A stretch of 64,000 nt of DNA from Limnephilus marmoratus (GCA_917880885.1 OU862920.1:1488001-1552000), one strand, 5' to 3'. Counted from the stretch's first letter, positions 46,809-58,455 are shown. A program made the numbers and translations. Notes: generated from the letters alone by a model not told the origin.

Positions 46809-47097
46809 CGTGGAGTAAATACAGACCCTTCCAGGCCCATTCGGGAGAAGGCTCTTCGGCGGCATTTCTCTCGTTCCTCTCCGCCCTGGCTTCGTCAGAC
46901 TCCTCGTTGAACTGTTTGACGATGGTAACAGGCCCGTGGATAATAGTCTTGTGGCCGAAGTGCACGTCGGACGAGTTGCAGACGGCGACGTTCTGGAAGT
47001 TGGGCGCGGGGTCCCGCGCTTCCAGCACTTTGGACAGGACCCCGATGTCCGGGGGGACCTCCGCGCGCTCGCTCACCGCGGGACTCAGGGCCGTCAT
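46809..47097 (-). CDS. PGRP-LC/LE-type receptor, coding exon 1 (cytoplasmic tail with cRHIM-like motif)
   Basis: First coding exon of a membrane peptidoglycan recognition protein that should signal through the Imd/NF-kB pathway. The ATG at 47097 is preceded by an in-frame TAG five codons upstream of the adjacent GTC codon, so it is the likely start. Residues 36-63 read NVAVCNSSDVHFGHK, then IHGPVTIVKQF. This matches the block next to the cryptic RHIM in insect PGRP-LC, PGRP-LE and Imd. An acidic/basic stretch follows at about residues 64-84. Two donors fit, both in phase 1: GTAATC after 46809 (adds LYLLHG) and GTCTGT after 46827. Either joins in frame to exon 2, giving 333 or 327 residues in total. 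The exon is GC-rich compared with its surroundings. Identification is by motif and exon order; the choice of donor is open. Confidence 0.9.
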
Positions 47098-47330
47098 GAC
47101 GTCATTCGCACTCTACTCACTCACTCACTCACCCTCACCGGTCACATGACACTCGGATCACTGCTTCACTGCGCACTTGCTGACGTCCACGGCTGACTTA
47201 ACACCACGGAACACTGCTCACTGCTGATGGTGACTCGGTGACTGCGAACATCGGTGATGTTGTGTTCGGGGAAATATCCCTACATCACGGGAAAATATAT
47301 TTGCCAGCAACTGATGAGATTTATTTATTT
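47098..47330 (-). promoter_or_regulatory. 5' leader and promoter region of the PGRP gene
   Basis: GC-richer DNA just upstream of the PGRP start. Visible items: a palindromic TGACGTCA (47097-47104, the CRE/ATF consensus) that overlaps the start codon; an upstream ATG at 47105 (minus) whose three-codon frame ends in TGA overlapping the main ATG; an ACTC microsatellite at about 47112-47131; and a near-palindromic kB-like site GGGGAAATATCCC at 47268-47280. A TCAGT initiator-like word lies on the minus strand near 47315. Promoter function is inferred from position; no TATA box is obvious. Confidence 0.5.
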
Positions 47331-48990
47331 TTGTGTTGAAATATGAAGCTAAGATACAAATTGATATTAACATATTTACATAACATTCTTAATTAACTAA
47401 TTTAATAATTCGGTTACTAGAGAAATATTCTCGGGTCCAACTGGGGAACTAGTCTATTTACTAATACTTAAAAATGACAGAAGTAAAATTTATTTCCTTA
47501 AAAATAGTAAATACTGCCACAACAAAATTTCCAATATGTAAAATGTTACAAAAATATTGGACAATAAATGAATGAGTGAAAATACATATAAAATTATCTG
47601 AAAATCATCGGTAAAACTAAATTTAATATTAGTTGATTTAAAAAATTTGGAATAGCTTTTCTCATTTTTCATAATCAGGTAAATTGTTAAATAACTTTGA
47701 GCTAGGTCTTCGTCATGGTGGTACGCAGCTGTCTTGAATCATATTCCCAGAAATTCTAGGTCTTTCACTTCGCGTTTAGAACAACCCGGATTGTTTAAAA
47801 ACTTTTAACAATCCAAACTCATTTAATATGTAAACAGAATATAATATGAATTTACGGCCTTACTAATAAACCTGGTGGAAAATTTACACAATTAATAAAT
47901 AACCTTGTATGTGGAAATCTTACTAATTAACTAAAATTGTGTGAACTGTTATTAAAAAGCTATAAAACTGTTATACACATTGTTCATACAGCGGACGAGG
48001 GTAGTTTATTTGTTGTATAAAGAAAAAAATTCTAATCGTATGTTGGAATAATTTCCAAGATATTTTTAAAGTGCTATATATATTTTTTTTGAAGATGACG
48101 TAAAAATAAACATTGTTTTTAAAAACAGATAAAAACCTATATATATTTATAAACCTTTCAGATTTTTGAATTTCAAATAAACCTAAATATTTATAAATTA
48201 TTTTATTTATTTAAAACAAATGGTTGTTTAGGTAAATAAAAAAAATAGAAAATATGAAAATTAGAAAAAAATATTCGTTTTATTTAGGAAAAATGCAAGA
48301 ATGTCACCTCAATTTTTATTTCGTTAATATCTACTATAACATGACCAATTAATCCTTAATCAATTCGCCATGCTATTTAAGGATGTCACGGGTGTTGAAA
48401 ATAAGAAGAAAAATTAGAGTTTCACTGAATTTATATATTTAAATTTCACATTGTCTTACGACAATAAATGTATCTGAAGGGTCGAGCGTGTGGACAGTAA
48501 AACTACGCAACACAATCCGCCTGGACCAGCGAGCAATCAAGAATATCCGATTTCCTGCGTTTCTGTCAACAGCCGGTAGAAAGTACTTGAGTCATCCTAA
48601 GAATAATGTTTTTTGGCTGTTGCGTGTTGTGCGTAGTCATGTCTACAATACAATAAAAAAATAATATCAAAAATTGGATTTATTGTTAGCGCAACTTGAA
48701 CATTTATTTCTTGGATAAATATTTACTACCATGTGCATAAGGCATTTATGTTATTAAAAACATCACTTTCATGGAATTCTTATTAAATCAACGCGGTAAC
48801 AGGCAATTAAAAATAACATGTCAGAAATAACCCATCTTTTTCAATGACTCACTCACAATTGGTCACTCTCCCAAAATGTAAGGTTGCAAGCACTTTCGCA
48901 GTCAATTAAAGACATTATTATATTAGTAAGAGTTCGGAACTGAAACTACACAGTCTTTATTCAATGTGTAACTAAAACACTGTTTAACGG
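47331..48990. other. Upstream intergenic DNA, no recognised feature
   Basis: AT-rich, no convincing frame or repeat boundary. Confidence 0.35.
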
Positions 48991-48994
48991 TTGG

Positions 48995-49232
48995 GGAAGT
49001 TTTTGAAGTGAAAATTTCTTTTGCACAAAAAAAAGAGGCAAAAACATACATTAGGAATTAGACTGCGAAAGAATGGTATAGAATAATCGGTCTCTTCTTA
49101 ATGCGGTGCTTCGTAGCCTATCGATCTCTTCTTTGTGGGGTGCCTCGTAGCCTCCTCACTTTTGTCTACTTTATTATTTCATGTCCATTTTTCTTTTCTG
49201 AAGGTTTCACTTCTACCGCGTGCGATTGCACA
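48995..49232 (+). repeat. Copy of repeat family A
   Basis: TTTTTGAAGTGAAAATTTCTT, GAATTAGACTGCGAAAGAAT, two CTCTTCTTxxTGxGGTGC pieces, and TTTTCTGAAGGTTTCACTTC then TACCGCGTG. A full-size copy by comparison with 23695-23890. Confidence 0.65.
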
Positions 49233-50555
49233 ATCTGTTTTTTTATTAGTCTCTGTAGTCTTTATTCAATGTGTAACTAAAGCACTGTTTATTGGTTGGT
49301 GTTTTTTTTAGTAAGGCTATATTTAGGTACATTCCGCAATAATATTGACCGCCTTTAACTAACCTCGATTATACCCATTGTTCATTTGTTTTTCATCCAT
49401 ATGTATTTTTGAAAATATTTATTAAAAAATAATTAAAATAACAATAATCGGGAGAATTTCGGGGGAAATTTAACTTGTTCCCAAAGGAAATTATGTTTTC
49501 AAAGCGTCACATCACTGACTGACTTCGCGGAACAATACGCGGAAAACGTTAACTTTGTTTGCCATCACACTCAACATAGTATCACGCAGCTCCGTCGCGC
49601 GAGTCAGTCACTCAATAACACCAGCCACCTCACTCAAAATACATTCCTTTTCATTACACTAAATTACCACGGCGAATAAACTCTTTATATTTTTTTGTTC
49701 AAAACCACTCGAATGCTTGATAGTAAGTTGTTAAGTGGATCCTGCTTGTACAAAACAACAAACTAGAATGTAAACAAAGTTTTGCTTTAAAATTGTAAAC
49801 CAATTTAGTACTTAACATATTATATTTTATATTTTTACTTCAGGTCCCGAATACTTATATTTATTATCCTTATGGCTGTAATACTATGCATCAGTGATTG
49901 TATTTGTAGGTGCGTGCGTGCCACCGACAAGGATGTGTTATAATATAAAAATTGTACTGACTGGTGACAGTGTAGTAATGGTGCGCCGTGACCTATAAAA
50001 CATAATTTTTTTGGTAAAAATTGGTTTACTAAAATGATAAAAACCTTTGGATTATTTCCGTTGCCCCATTTTCGTGATAAAATCGCGTCCTACACAGGGG
50101 GTCTCATAAGTTAACGCAGTATGGATCTTATCGGAGAGGAGAGACTATTTGTAGTCGAAATGATTCTCAACCCTTTCAATTTTTGTGTGTGTTTTTTTTA
50201 ATTTAATACCCATATGCCATCTAAAATTAATTCTTAAAAACTGCAGCTTTTATTGGTTCGGTGATGTCATTTACTGTTGTCTTTTGACTTTTTGACATCA
50301 TTTTTTTTTAAAACCAAAACTATTTTTAAATCTTTAACTCACAACCCTGAAACAGTTAGCTAATTAGCAATACCTGCTTAGTAATTCCAAACAAAGATAA
50401 TTTTGAAGGTAACAATAAACTCAATACAAATTTACTATTTAGTGTCTATAAATACTTTTGACAACTTTTCTGACAAGTCCCCTTCGTTTACGTTTATTCT
50501 AAATAATCCTATTTAAATATTATGTTCTCTGTTATTATAACGTTGATATTATTTT
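49233..50555. other. Upstream intergenic DNA, no recognised feature
   Basis: 49490-49640 is slightly GC-richer (CGCGCGAGTCAGTCAC). No gene or repeat assigned. Confidence 0.3.
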
Positions 50556-50559
50556 TTTA

Positions 50560-50762
50560 GTGTAGTAACAGTAGTTTAGTAACACGTAATAGTATCCTAT
50601 ACCTAAATACTTGCTTTTATCTCACATACTTTGTTATTTGTTCATTCTTATTTTGTTATTATTGATAATCTCCTTTGTACCACTGCATACTTACAATATC
50701 ATGTACCTACCACTTTAATGTAAAAGCCAATATATGGCGTTTAAATAAGTAAATAAATTAAT
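50560..50762 (+). repeat. 3' end of a non-LTR retrotransposon
   Basis: Ends TGTAAAAGCCAATATATGGC then GTTTAAATAAGTAAATAAAT: the same AAAGCC...GGCGTTT hairpin and TAAA-type tail as 361-420. No coding part. Confidence 0.5.
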
Positions 50763-51186
50763 TTCATATTGCAATTGAACTAAAGTCAGTAAACAAATCA
50801 ATACATAATATTAAAGTTACTAAAACCACAAAATACTTAATTTACGCACAGGTTTTTGTTCTAAATCACTAATGAATGACGTAGGTATTGACGAATTACA
50901 GACTTTGTACGCCACAGATTCGAGCGAAGTAAATGCGTTAGTTAAGGTTAGGTTAGATCCAGAACAGAAGTTATGTGATAAGACAGGCAGACCGGTGTGA
51001 CTGGAGAGGCGATGTACCGTCTATGTATACGCCACTGGTTTGAGCGAGGTAGGAGTAGTTCGGTCGTTGTGGTTAAACCCGTCTGTGACTCTGTAGATAA
51101 AATGTGGAATTGCCAGCCAATAAAAATACTGTCGCTAAAAGCCTATTTTTTTAACTCCTCACGGGAATGTAATTTACCTCAGGTCC

Positions 51187-51775
51187 TAGGCTATGTTTTC
51201 GGATGATGTATGGAGATTCTTTACAAGAGAAGGAATTTTTGGGAAGGAATTAAGTATAAGGGGAAGGTAAAAATTTGGGGGCCAGTATACGTCCAGGAGT
51301 GACAGATGTTTTTATTTTTTACATCAGCTCCACACAGGGGGCCCTGATGAGAAATTCCCTCAGAGCCTATGTCATCTTAGAGGATGTTGTGTGGAGGGTA
51401 TTTTTAGAGAAGGAAAGGATAGAAAATTCTGAAGAAAATAGGTATAGATAGGAATCGGGGGGTCAGTGTGTCCAGGAGGGGACGTAAGTATCCATCCCTC
51501 CAACTACGGTGCAAGGTGATGGGTAGAGCGAGACAGCACGTCTGGAAAGGTCAAAATGCCTCCCTCAACCAGTCTCCCTCGATCCGGCCCGCCACGCAGC
51601 ACAGAGGCAGACGCATCCGCCATCAAGACCTGGACAAACTTCACCCCATGAACCCGGGCACCCCTGTTAAGTCACCAAAAGTAGCGAACCACTTGGGGTG
51701 ACCTATGGCAGAGATGTTGGATATCCAATAAATGGTTCCCGGGACAGCGGTATATAACTGTGGTAATAAATATAA
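51187..51775 (+). repeat. Repeat family C: a fragment followed by a full copy
   Basis: A fragment at 51187-51300 (GGATGATGTATGGAGATTCT, GTCCAGGAGTGACAG) is directly followed by a full copy from 51305 (TTTTTTACATCAGCTCCACA, GATCCGGCCCGCCACGCAGC, CCCATGAACCCGGGCACCCC, ATAAATGGTTCCCGGGA). No tRNA-like boxes are obvious. The 77-codon frame at 51468 is a by-product. The family is not classified; its same-strand copies and fixed ends suggest a SINE or MITE. Confidence 0.7.
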
Positions 51776-53330
51776 TTATTTTCGGGTGATAATGAGATTT
51801 ATTCTCATTCCCATTCTCGCATCGCTTCTTTCCTTACTGATTAAGGGCGATGGATACCATCGCATTGGTTAGATTTTGCACCCCCCCCCCCCCCCGTCTG
51901 ACCGATATAAGCTCGTGTTTTAACTCTGGAAAGTAAAGTTGCCTCCCGGTCCTACCCGCGCATTTCAAGGAAAAAATCTCTGGAAGGACTTTCAGCCGTA
52001 CTTTCAACTTTTATACTTTCAGATGAATACCTGCTCAAGCCGATTAATTAAAGTTTTTTCGAAAGAGTCCGATTGGAGAGATCGACGGGTCTTCCTTAAT
52101 AAGTATTTATACCTCCCTTTATAAACAATCTAACTTAATAAGGCCTCGAGACATTTAGTAACCTCCACGAGTCACCGGCCGTGGCTTCCCACTTGGGGTG
52201 ACCAAAAGCAAAGGTGTTGGTTATCCTTATTATCAATTGATGGTTCCCGGGACTGCGTTACGTACAAATTTTATACATGTGATGGGTTGGTTGTGCACTG
52301 GATATAATGGAGTTTTCGGTCTTGCATATATCTTATGATCTTAAAATAATACGAAACGGTATAACTCAAAAAATTATTTGCACTTAACGCGACAAACATA
52401 AACAAATCACGGTTAAACTTTTGTCTTTTTATATATGCTTAACAAAATTTTATAATTCGTAACTTTGTAGCACCCAGTGTAGGTAGGCAGTAACTTAACT
52501 AAGGGACCCCATGTACATAGATACTTCCGCTTTAAGTTTTTAAGGTCCTAAAAAGTTTGTTATTTTTAAAGACGATCGCTATTCAGATCTCGAGTTAAAA
52601 AAGTAATTGCATACATGAAATACCCCCAATGTAAAAAAAATCATAAAGTATGCCTCAAAACCCATTAAAACACGTGTAGTTCTGATATGATATAGGTGTG
52701 AAAAAATTATCAGTGTTTCTTTAAATGCTTTAGTTCAGATATCAATTGAGATTTTTTTCCCTATTAAATAAATCGTGTTTTAATATTTCTATATTTGAAA
52801 CTGACCATTCATGGTGGAATTTTTAGAAATTACCCGCCTAATTAAAAAAAGTAGACCCTAACTTTGTAATGAATAAGAAATTAGAATCATTTGCTAAATC
52901 TTTGCTCTTATATTCATTGTAATTATCGTCATATTATGTTCTAAAATCTAAAATATGTATTTTGTTTATATAATGTCCATTACAAGATTGTTCCTACTCC
53001 AATGTAAAACAATGGCCTCCTTCAAAACTAAATCCATCAATCAAAAAATCCATATCATCACAAATATAATAACGATTTGACAAAATAAAATTAGGTTATT
53101 AATAATTCATATTACTTGTAAGGTATTCCCCGAACAATATCGAAGCAAGCTACAAACCCGAGGTAATTAAGCCTACTAGGAATAACCAAAATAAATAGAA
53201 ATTCGACAGTCAAAGACGACTTAGTATCTAATGTATGAAAATCCTTATAATTGAATAAAATTCTTGTAGACCACCCCTCTCCCCCATATGTTACGTACCT
53301 AAACCGAAGGTTACGAATAATTTCTTAATT
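51776..53330. other. Upstream intergenic DNA, no recognised gene
   Basis: A run of 17 C occurs near 51879-51895. 52140-52260 repeats the end of family C (GGTTCCCGGGACTGCG). The rest is AT-rich and unassigned. Confidence 0.35.
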
Positions 53331-53335
53331 TAAAC

Positions 53336-53375
53336 AGTCTGAAGATGCCCTTACAAGCTGAAACCGGTTACGGTC
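53336..53375 (+). ncRNA. Hammerhead-like motif, degraded
   Basis: CTGAAGA (53339-53345), 14 bases, GAA (53360-53362), ACCGGT (53363-53368), T, ACGG. The spacing is exactly that of 34-74, but stem II has only two pairs and stem I two. The downstream CAAATAAATTAAAGTGG also resembles the Penelope-type repeat context. Confidence 0.4.
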
Positions 53376-53464
53376 AAATAAATTAAAGTGGAAATAACTT
53401 GACAATATTTGAAAATCTCCAACTACCACCAACCACCACAGTAAGCAGAAAATGCTGCTTGTAA

Positions 53465-53555
53465 TGTGATGAAGGACTTAGCCAGCCAAGGAATCGAACA
53501 CGCGACATATGGGTGGGACCCAAACGCGATGCCAACTCAGCCACTGACCGAACAT
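53465..53555 (-). repeat. tRNA-like SINE head
   Basis: Minus strand: CAGTGGCTGAGTTGGCATCG (A box) and GTGTTCGATTCC (B box), spaced as in a tRNA. The fold is too poor for a functional tRNA. Confidence 0.45.
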
Positions 53556-53984
53556 GTTTCCAAATAAATTATATCTTCCTTTTCTATCTTGAATGTAACC
53601 AATCTTCCATATTAGCTAGTGAAGCATAGATAACTACTCACTTGTTCGATGATTGCGAACTAATAGACAGATAATCTCTTCAATAGCTTCAACCTTTATC
53701 GGTAATTAACGGATAAATGGACTGTTTTTGTTCATGTTACATGTAAAACACACAAGGGCATATATGAGGAGGCCATCGCCCTCATTATTTCATTGAAAAT
53801 AAACAATAATACTCGCAGATTACATTCCCGGAAATACAATAAAATTATTTACACCTACTCTAATATCTCTTAACAATGTAATTTTTTTTAGGATGACGAC
53901 TTTCTGAAAAATAAAATTGAAAGCATTTGTTGTTTTTGGAAAAAAAAATAGCCCTCGGTGCTTTTTTCATGTCCGTGAAAGTAA

Positions 53985-54405
53985 TAATTCATATTTCTGT
54001 AGAAAACAATTACCCTCAGGACCTACGTCATCTTTAGGGATGCTGTGTGGAGCGTCTTTTTAGGAAAAGGAAGATGAGGAAGTTCTGGAAAGGAAAAAGG
54101 TATGAGGGTTGGGAAGAAATCTGAGGGTAAATGTATCCAGGAGTGACGGACGTGTGATTATCCCTCTCACTGTGGTGCAAGCCGATGGATCGAGATAGTC
54201 TGGCTTGTGAGAAATAGGTTAGGTCTTCCTCAACCAGTCTCTCCTGATCCGGCCCGCCACGCAGTAGGTAAACGGATGGTGGTTAAACGCATTCGCCGCC
54301 AAGACCTATAAAAATCTCATCCCGTGAACCCGGGCATCCCTGCTAAATCACCAAACGTAGCGGCAGGGGTGTTGGTTATCCAATAAATGGTTCCCAGGCC
54401 CATGC
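53985..54405 (+). repeat. Repeat family C copy
   Basis: TCATCTTTAGGGATGCTGTG, GTGACGGACGTG, TCCTGATCCGGCCCGCCACG, CGTGAACCCGGGCATCCC, TGTTGGTTATCCAATAAATG. Near full length. Confidence 0.7.
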
Positions 54406-54699
54406 TCGCTACCCAAATAAGGGGACATAAAAAAATCACTTGCGCTTTTCCGGTTATTTGTGAGGTTTATAACCTTTGGCCAATCCCTTCGCTCTCAGTT
54501 GGGAATGCCATAGTTCCACAGACTCAGAGATTATTGAGGAATTGGGACAAATGTGGTGCATTCGCAATATAAACTCTCTTTTTTACAACTACATAGGTAA
54601 TTAGACATACACTAAAGATATTACACTTTTAATATTTATTTAACATTTCTAAGTGCAAAATAATTTTCTCAAGCATAAATTGTGTTTTTTTACGTTAGC

Positions 54700-55110
54700 T
54701 TTGTCCAGCAAATAATTCCTACGCCATCTTTAGGAATGCTGCGTGGTGGGTCTTTTTAGGGAAAGGAAAGAGAGGAAGTTCTGGGAAGGAAAAGGGTATT
54801 AAGGGTGGGTAGGAATCTGAGGATCAGTGTAGCCAGGAGTGACGGATGTACGAATCCATCCCTCCCATTGCGGTGAAAAGCGATGTTCCTAGAGAGTACG
54901 GCTGGAGAAGTCAAAGGGACTTCTTCAACCAATCTCTCCCGATACGGCCTGCCATGCAACTGGTGGGCAGAAGTAAGACCGCCAAGACCCAGACAAACCT
55001 CACCTCATGAACCCCTGTTAAGTCACCGGCCGTAGTTTGCCTCCCGGGGTGACCGTGACCTGCAGTGATGGCAGAGATGTTGGCTGTTCAATAAATGGTT
55101 CCCCGGGCTA
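54700..55110 (+). repeat. Repeat family C copy
   Basis: CATCTTTAGGAATGCTGCGT, GGAAAGAGAGGAAGTTCTGG, GAGTGACGGATGTACG, TTCAATAAATGGTTCCCCGG. Same orientation as its neighbours. Confidence 0.7.
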
Positions 55111-55970
55111 CAACACCCATATCCGAATCCTAAATTGGTGAAGTGGTGATGGTAAATGAGAATAAGTCCCAATTTTTTTTTCTAAATAATGTGGAACCTT
55201 CCCCCCCATGTAAGTGCTACAGCTATGCCTTTGAAAACACGTTTGAAGACAGCAACAAGTCAAATTATATAGATATTTTCGTTTTTCCTTCTTGACCAAT
55301 CGTTTATAAGGCAAAGCCGTGAACATTTTTTTAATTACGCGATATCTCCACGAAGTAGTAGGAACCTACCTACAGTACCTATAGATTTTTTCAAATTTGA
55401 CATAAAAATTCCAACTTAGAACTCCAGACGTTCGGGAACAGTAGGGACTCTTCTGCGGTATTCACACATATAAAACATAAAATAAAAACAATATTTACTT
55501 ACTTTACACACATGAATCATAATTTTTAAAAATTATTTATTTCAAATTAGGTACCTCCTTGCCTTAAGTACCCAATCTAAACCTTTTAGTTTTGTGAGGA
55601 AGCCTAATAATTAATAAAATATATAATGTTAACAGGAAGTTGAACCATAATATTTATCTAATGGCTAAACCCACTCGAACAACTTTATTATACATACTGG
55701 CTTTGACATCACTCTGATGATGCACAATACATACAATATGTATGTGCCATATGTATATTGTTAATCTATCTAGATTATTTAATTAGTTGATGTTTATAAT
55801 ATTATTGGTTTTCATTGTCGATTAGGCATGTTAAATGGTTTCGATGACAACTTCAACACCCCCTTTCAAAAATTAACAAAAGGATGAAAAAAAGTAGCCC
55901 ATAACTTAACCTGATGTAATCTATTTTTTAAATTTATTTATTAACCAAGATAATATTATTACAATATATA
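55111..55970. other. Upstream intergenic DNA, no recognised feature
   Basis: AT-rich and unassigned. Confidence 0.3.
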
Positions 55971-56125
55971 CAATATTCATTTTTTTGGTATATAGGTACC
56001 ACCCTTATATTTCAATATCTTTGGTACCACCTCACTAGGCGCCTGTTCCGAGTTGGCAGGTATTTCATCCAATTTTCTTTTTATTTTCAAAGGTGCGATA
56101 AGTGCCACTTTATTGAGCAGTCCAG
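55935..56125 (-). pseudogene. Possible retrocopy or 3' coding end, family unknown
   Basis: Minus strand: RTGTGLLNKVALIAPLKIKR, KLDEIPANSEQAPSEVVPKI, LKYKGGTYIPKK, stop at 55977. Composition is protein-like. The stop is followed by about 30 AT-rich bases, TTAATAAATAAATTT and an A-rich end, like a retrotransposed 3' end. Upstream it runs into TTCTATTCTATTC simple repeats. I do not recognise the protein. It may be the end of a LINE or gag frame or of a processed host transcript. Confidence 0.35.
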
Positions 56126-56384
56126 TCCCCGTTCGAATTTGCAATAGAATAGAATAATATAATAATTGAATAGAATGGAATAATAATAATCCCGTAGAAT
56201 AAAATAACAGAATACACGTTACAAATTTCATCATTAATTATTATACAAATGCAAACAAGTTTCGAAAAGTATTGGTAGATGGCAGTAATAGATCGGTAAG
56301 TGACGGGAAATATTATTATACAAGTTTAGACAATATGTAGTTTATAGTGGAAAGTCATTTCTTAATTAGGGCACATTAAAAAAA

Positions 56385-56760
56385 TAGGGAAATAAAACCC
56401 TCGGGGCTCATGATCTTTGGGTGCTAATGAGAGGAAGAAGAGGAAGTTCTGGAAGGGCTGGGTAGTAATCTGGGATCAATGTGCCCAGAAGTAAATAAGC
56501 GTATGCATCCACCCCTCACAGCGGTGCAAGCCGATGGATCGGGAGAGCCCTGCTGGAGAGGTCATAAGGTCTCTTTCAACCAGTCTCTCCTGATCCGGCA
56601 ACCAGGCAATAAGTAGGCAAACGCATCCGCCGCCAAGACCTATACAAACCTCAATTCTTAAACCCCTGCTAAGTCTCCAAACGTAGCGAATAACTTGGGG
56701 CGACCAATCATAGGGAAGTTAGTTATTCAATTAAGGGTTCATGGGGCAGCGGTACCCGTA
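56385..56760 (+). repeat. Repeat family C copy, shortened
   Basis: GAAGAGGAAGTTCTGGAAGG, GCAAGCCGATGGATCGGGAG, CAGTCTCTCCTGATCCGGCA, TTATTCAATTAAGGGTTCAT. Confidence 0.65.
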
Positions 56761-56864
56761 CCCGCCTTCCAAATTTATAGTTATTTCTAGTTAATAAAAA
56801 TTGACGTGCCACGGATCCATGGATAATAAAATATGAACTAAAACATATAATATTGTTTATTTTT

Positions 56865-57005
56865 AATTTAATGAGTAAAACCTCAAATTATAATTCTTAA
56901 TTAATGAAGACAATATTAACAAAAGTAGCGAAAAGTTTCGCTAATATTGTCTTCTTTCTTTTTAAGTACCTACTGCAATTTGAGGTTTTACTCATCAAGT
57001 TAAAA
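56865..57005. repeat. Foldback pair of the 7060-type SINE tail
   Basis: ATGAGTAAAACCTCAAATTA ... GAAGACAATATTA (minus-sense tail) is followed by GCTAATATTGTCTTC ... TTTGAGGTTTTACTCAT (plus-sense tail): two 3' ends facing each other over about 60 bases each. Confidence 0.7.
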
Positions 57006-57106
57006 ATAAAAACAAATTTTCATCGTAGACTTGCAGAAAAGTCAATAGATGTCGCATATTTAATAAAAATGGATAAATTTATCCAAGACATGAGATAGCA
57101 TTTAGT

Positions 57107-57390
57107 TCTGGTTGAATCTTCCAATCACACATAAAAGATAGCAGCCAATATGCGTTAAGAAAATGAAGATAATTTTGATAGTTCTTGGTCGAAGAATGAT
57201 ACAGTTAAATATGATCGAATCGGATAGGGACACATTAGCTCAGTTGGTAGAGCACTGATCCGGCAAGTCATAGGTCCTGGGTTCGAGTCGAAGATGTGAC
57301 CGTATCTTTTTCTGATTTTTCTGATACGGATTTTCGATTGAGTTTCGCTAATATTGTCTCCATTAATTAAGTACTTAATGTTATTTTTTT
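57107..57390 (+). repeat. SINE-like element with central tRNA-like segment, plus strand
   Basis: Leader GGTTGAATCTTCCAATCACA and GAAGATAATTTTGATAGTTC; tRNA-like part at 57236-57308 (TTAGCTCAGTTGGTAGAGCA, GGGTTCGAGTC, loop CCGGCAA); tail TTTTTCTGATTTTTCTGATA and TTCGATTGAGTTTCGCTAAT. Compared with 7060-7375, leader and tail are the same while the anticodon region differs. Confidence 0.6.
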
Positions 57391-57796
57391 ACTTACAAAC
57401 AAAACAGAGTCAAAGGCACGCGGTGTTCCCAACCGGTCACACATCCAAGTACTGACCGCACCCAATTGAATGTCGGTCAAGAAGCGGTGTGTTTGCTAGC
57501 AAGCTAAAATTATAATTATATGAAATTTGCTAAAATTATAGCAAGAAATATTCCAGAGACAAATGACATTAAAATAAAATAATAATATTATTGAAAATCT
57601 TTACGATTTTTCTTTAAAAAAAAGGTTTAAAACCCTGCTATTATCTGTATTAATTTCAGTACCAGCAAACGTTTTGACCGCGCTTCGGATGGAAAAATTC
57701 AATCACAACACAAAAAGGTTTAGGTTTTTCTCGGTAGGTGGCTGCAGACGAACATTACACATAAGCTACAATATAATTTAATAGTTTTACGCGGAC

Positions 57797-57885
57797 ATCC
57801 ATCACGTAGCCGAGCGGGGAGATCCTTGGCCCTGGGCTCAGATGTCGTGGGTTCAAAGTCAGCAAGGACAGTCGAAAACGATTAA
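57797..57885 (+). repeat. tRNA-like SINE head
   Basis: CACGTAGCCGAGCGGGGAGA (A-box-like) and GTGGGTTCAAAGTC (B-box-like). No recognisable body after it. Confidence 0.4.
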
Positions 57886-58455
57886 AAATTATGTGGATTT
57901 TACCACACTGATATTACAAATTTCAAGTTATGGGCACCTAATCATCATACAACATATATATATTTTTACAGTATCTAAACTTTCGATTTGCATTTGTATT
58001 TATCAAGTCATTTTTCTCATCTTAAATTAAATTAGGAGCAACTGAAAAAACACCAACTTTGGCATTACACATGGAGAGAATTACATCTACTGTAATTACA
58101 TACGCGAAAAAAAACTGGTCTTCGAGTGTTGAGTACCTACCTACGGTAAATAATTGTTTTATATAAAAAATTAAAACAAATATTAGGTTAGTTTAAGTTA
58201 GGATAGACTTGTATAATTACGGTAGGATTAATTCTTTCCACGTTTGGAAATAATAATAATTGAATAGTTTGCACAGCGCCGGTTTTTTGTGAAAAATCAC
58301 CCCAAGGAAACTGCAAAGAGCGTGAAATTCCGTTTGTGTGTAATTTTGGAAGTGTAACAGTGGTAAGTTAAATATATGCCTGTGTAATTTTGTCAATATA
58401 ACTATTTACACCACATTGCAAAATTAATACACATCATGAAATCACATTCGTATGT

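Noticed and set aside
46907..47196. Plus-strand frames of 80-86 codons opposite PGRP exon 1
   Set aside because: Shadows of the minus-strand exon; no motif of their own.
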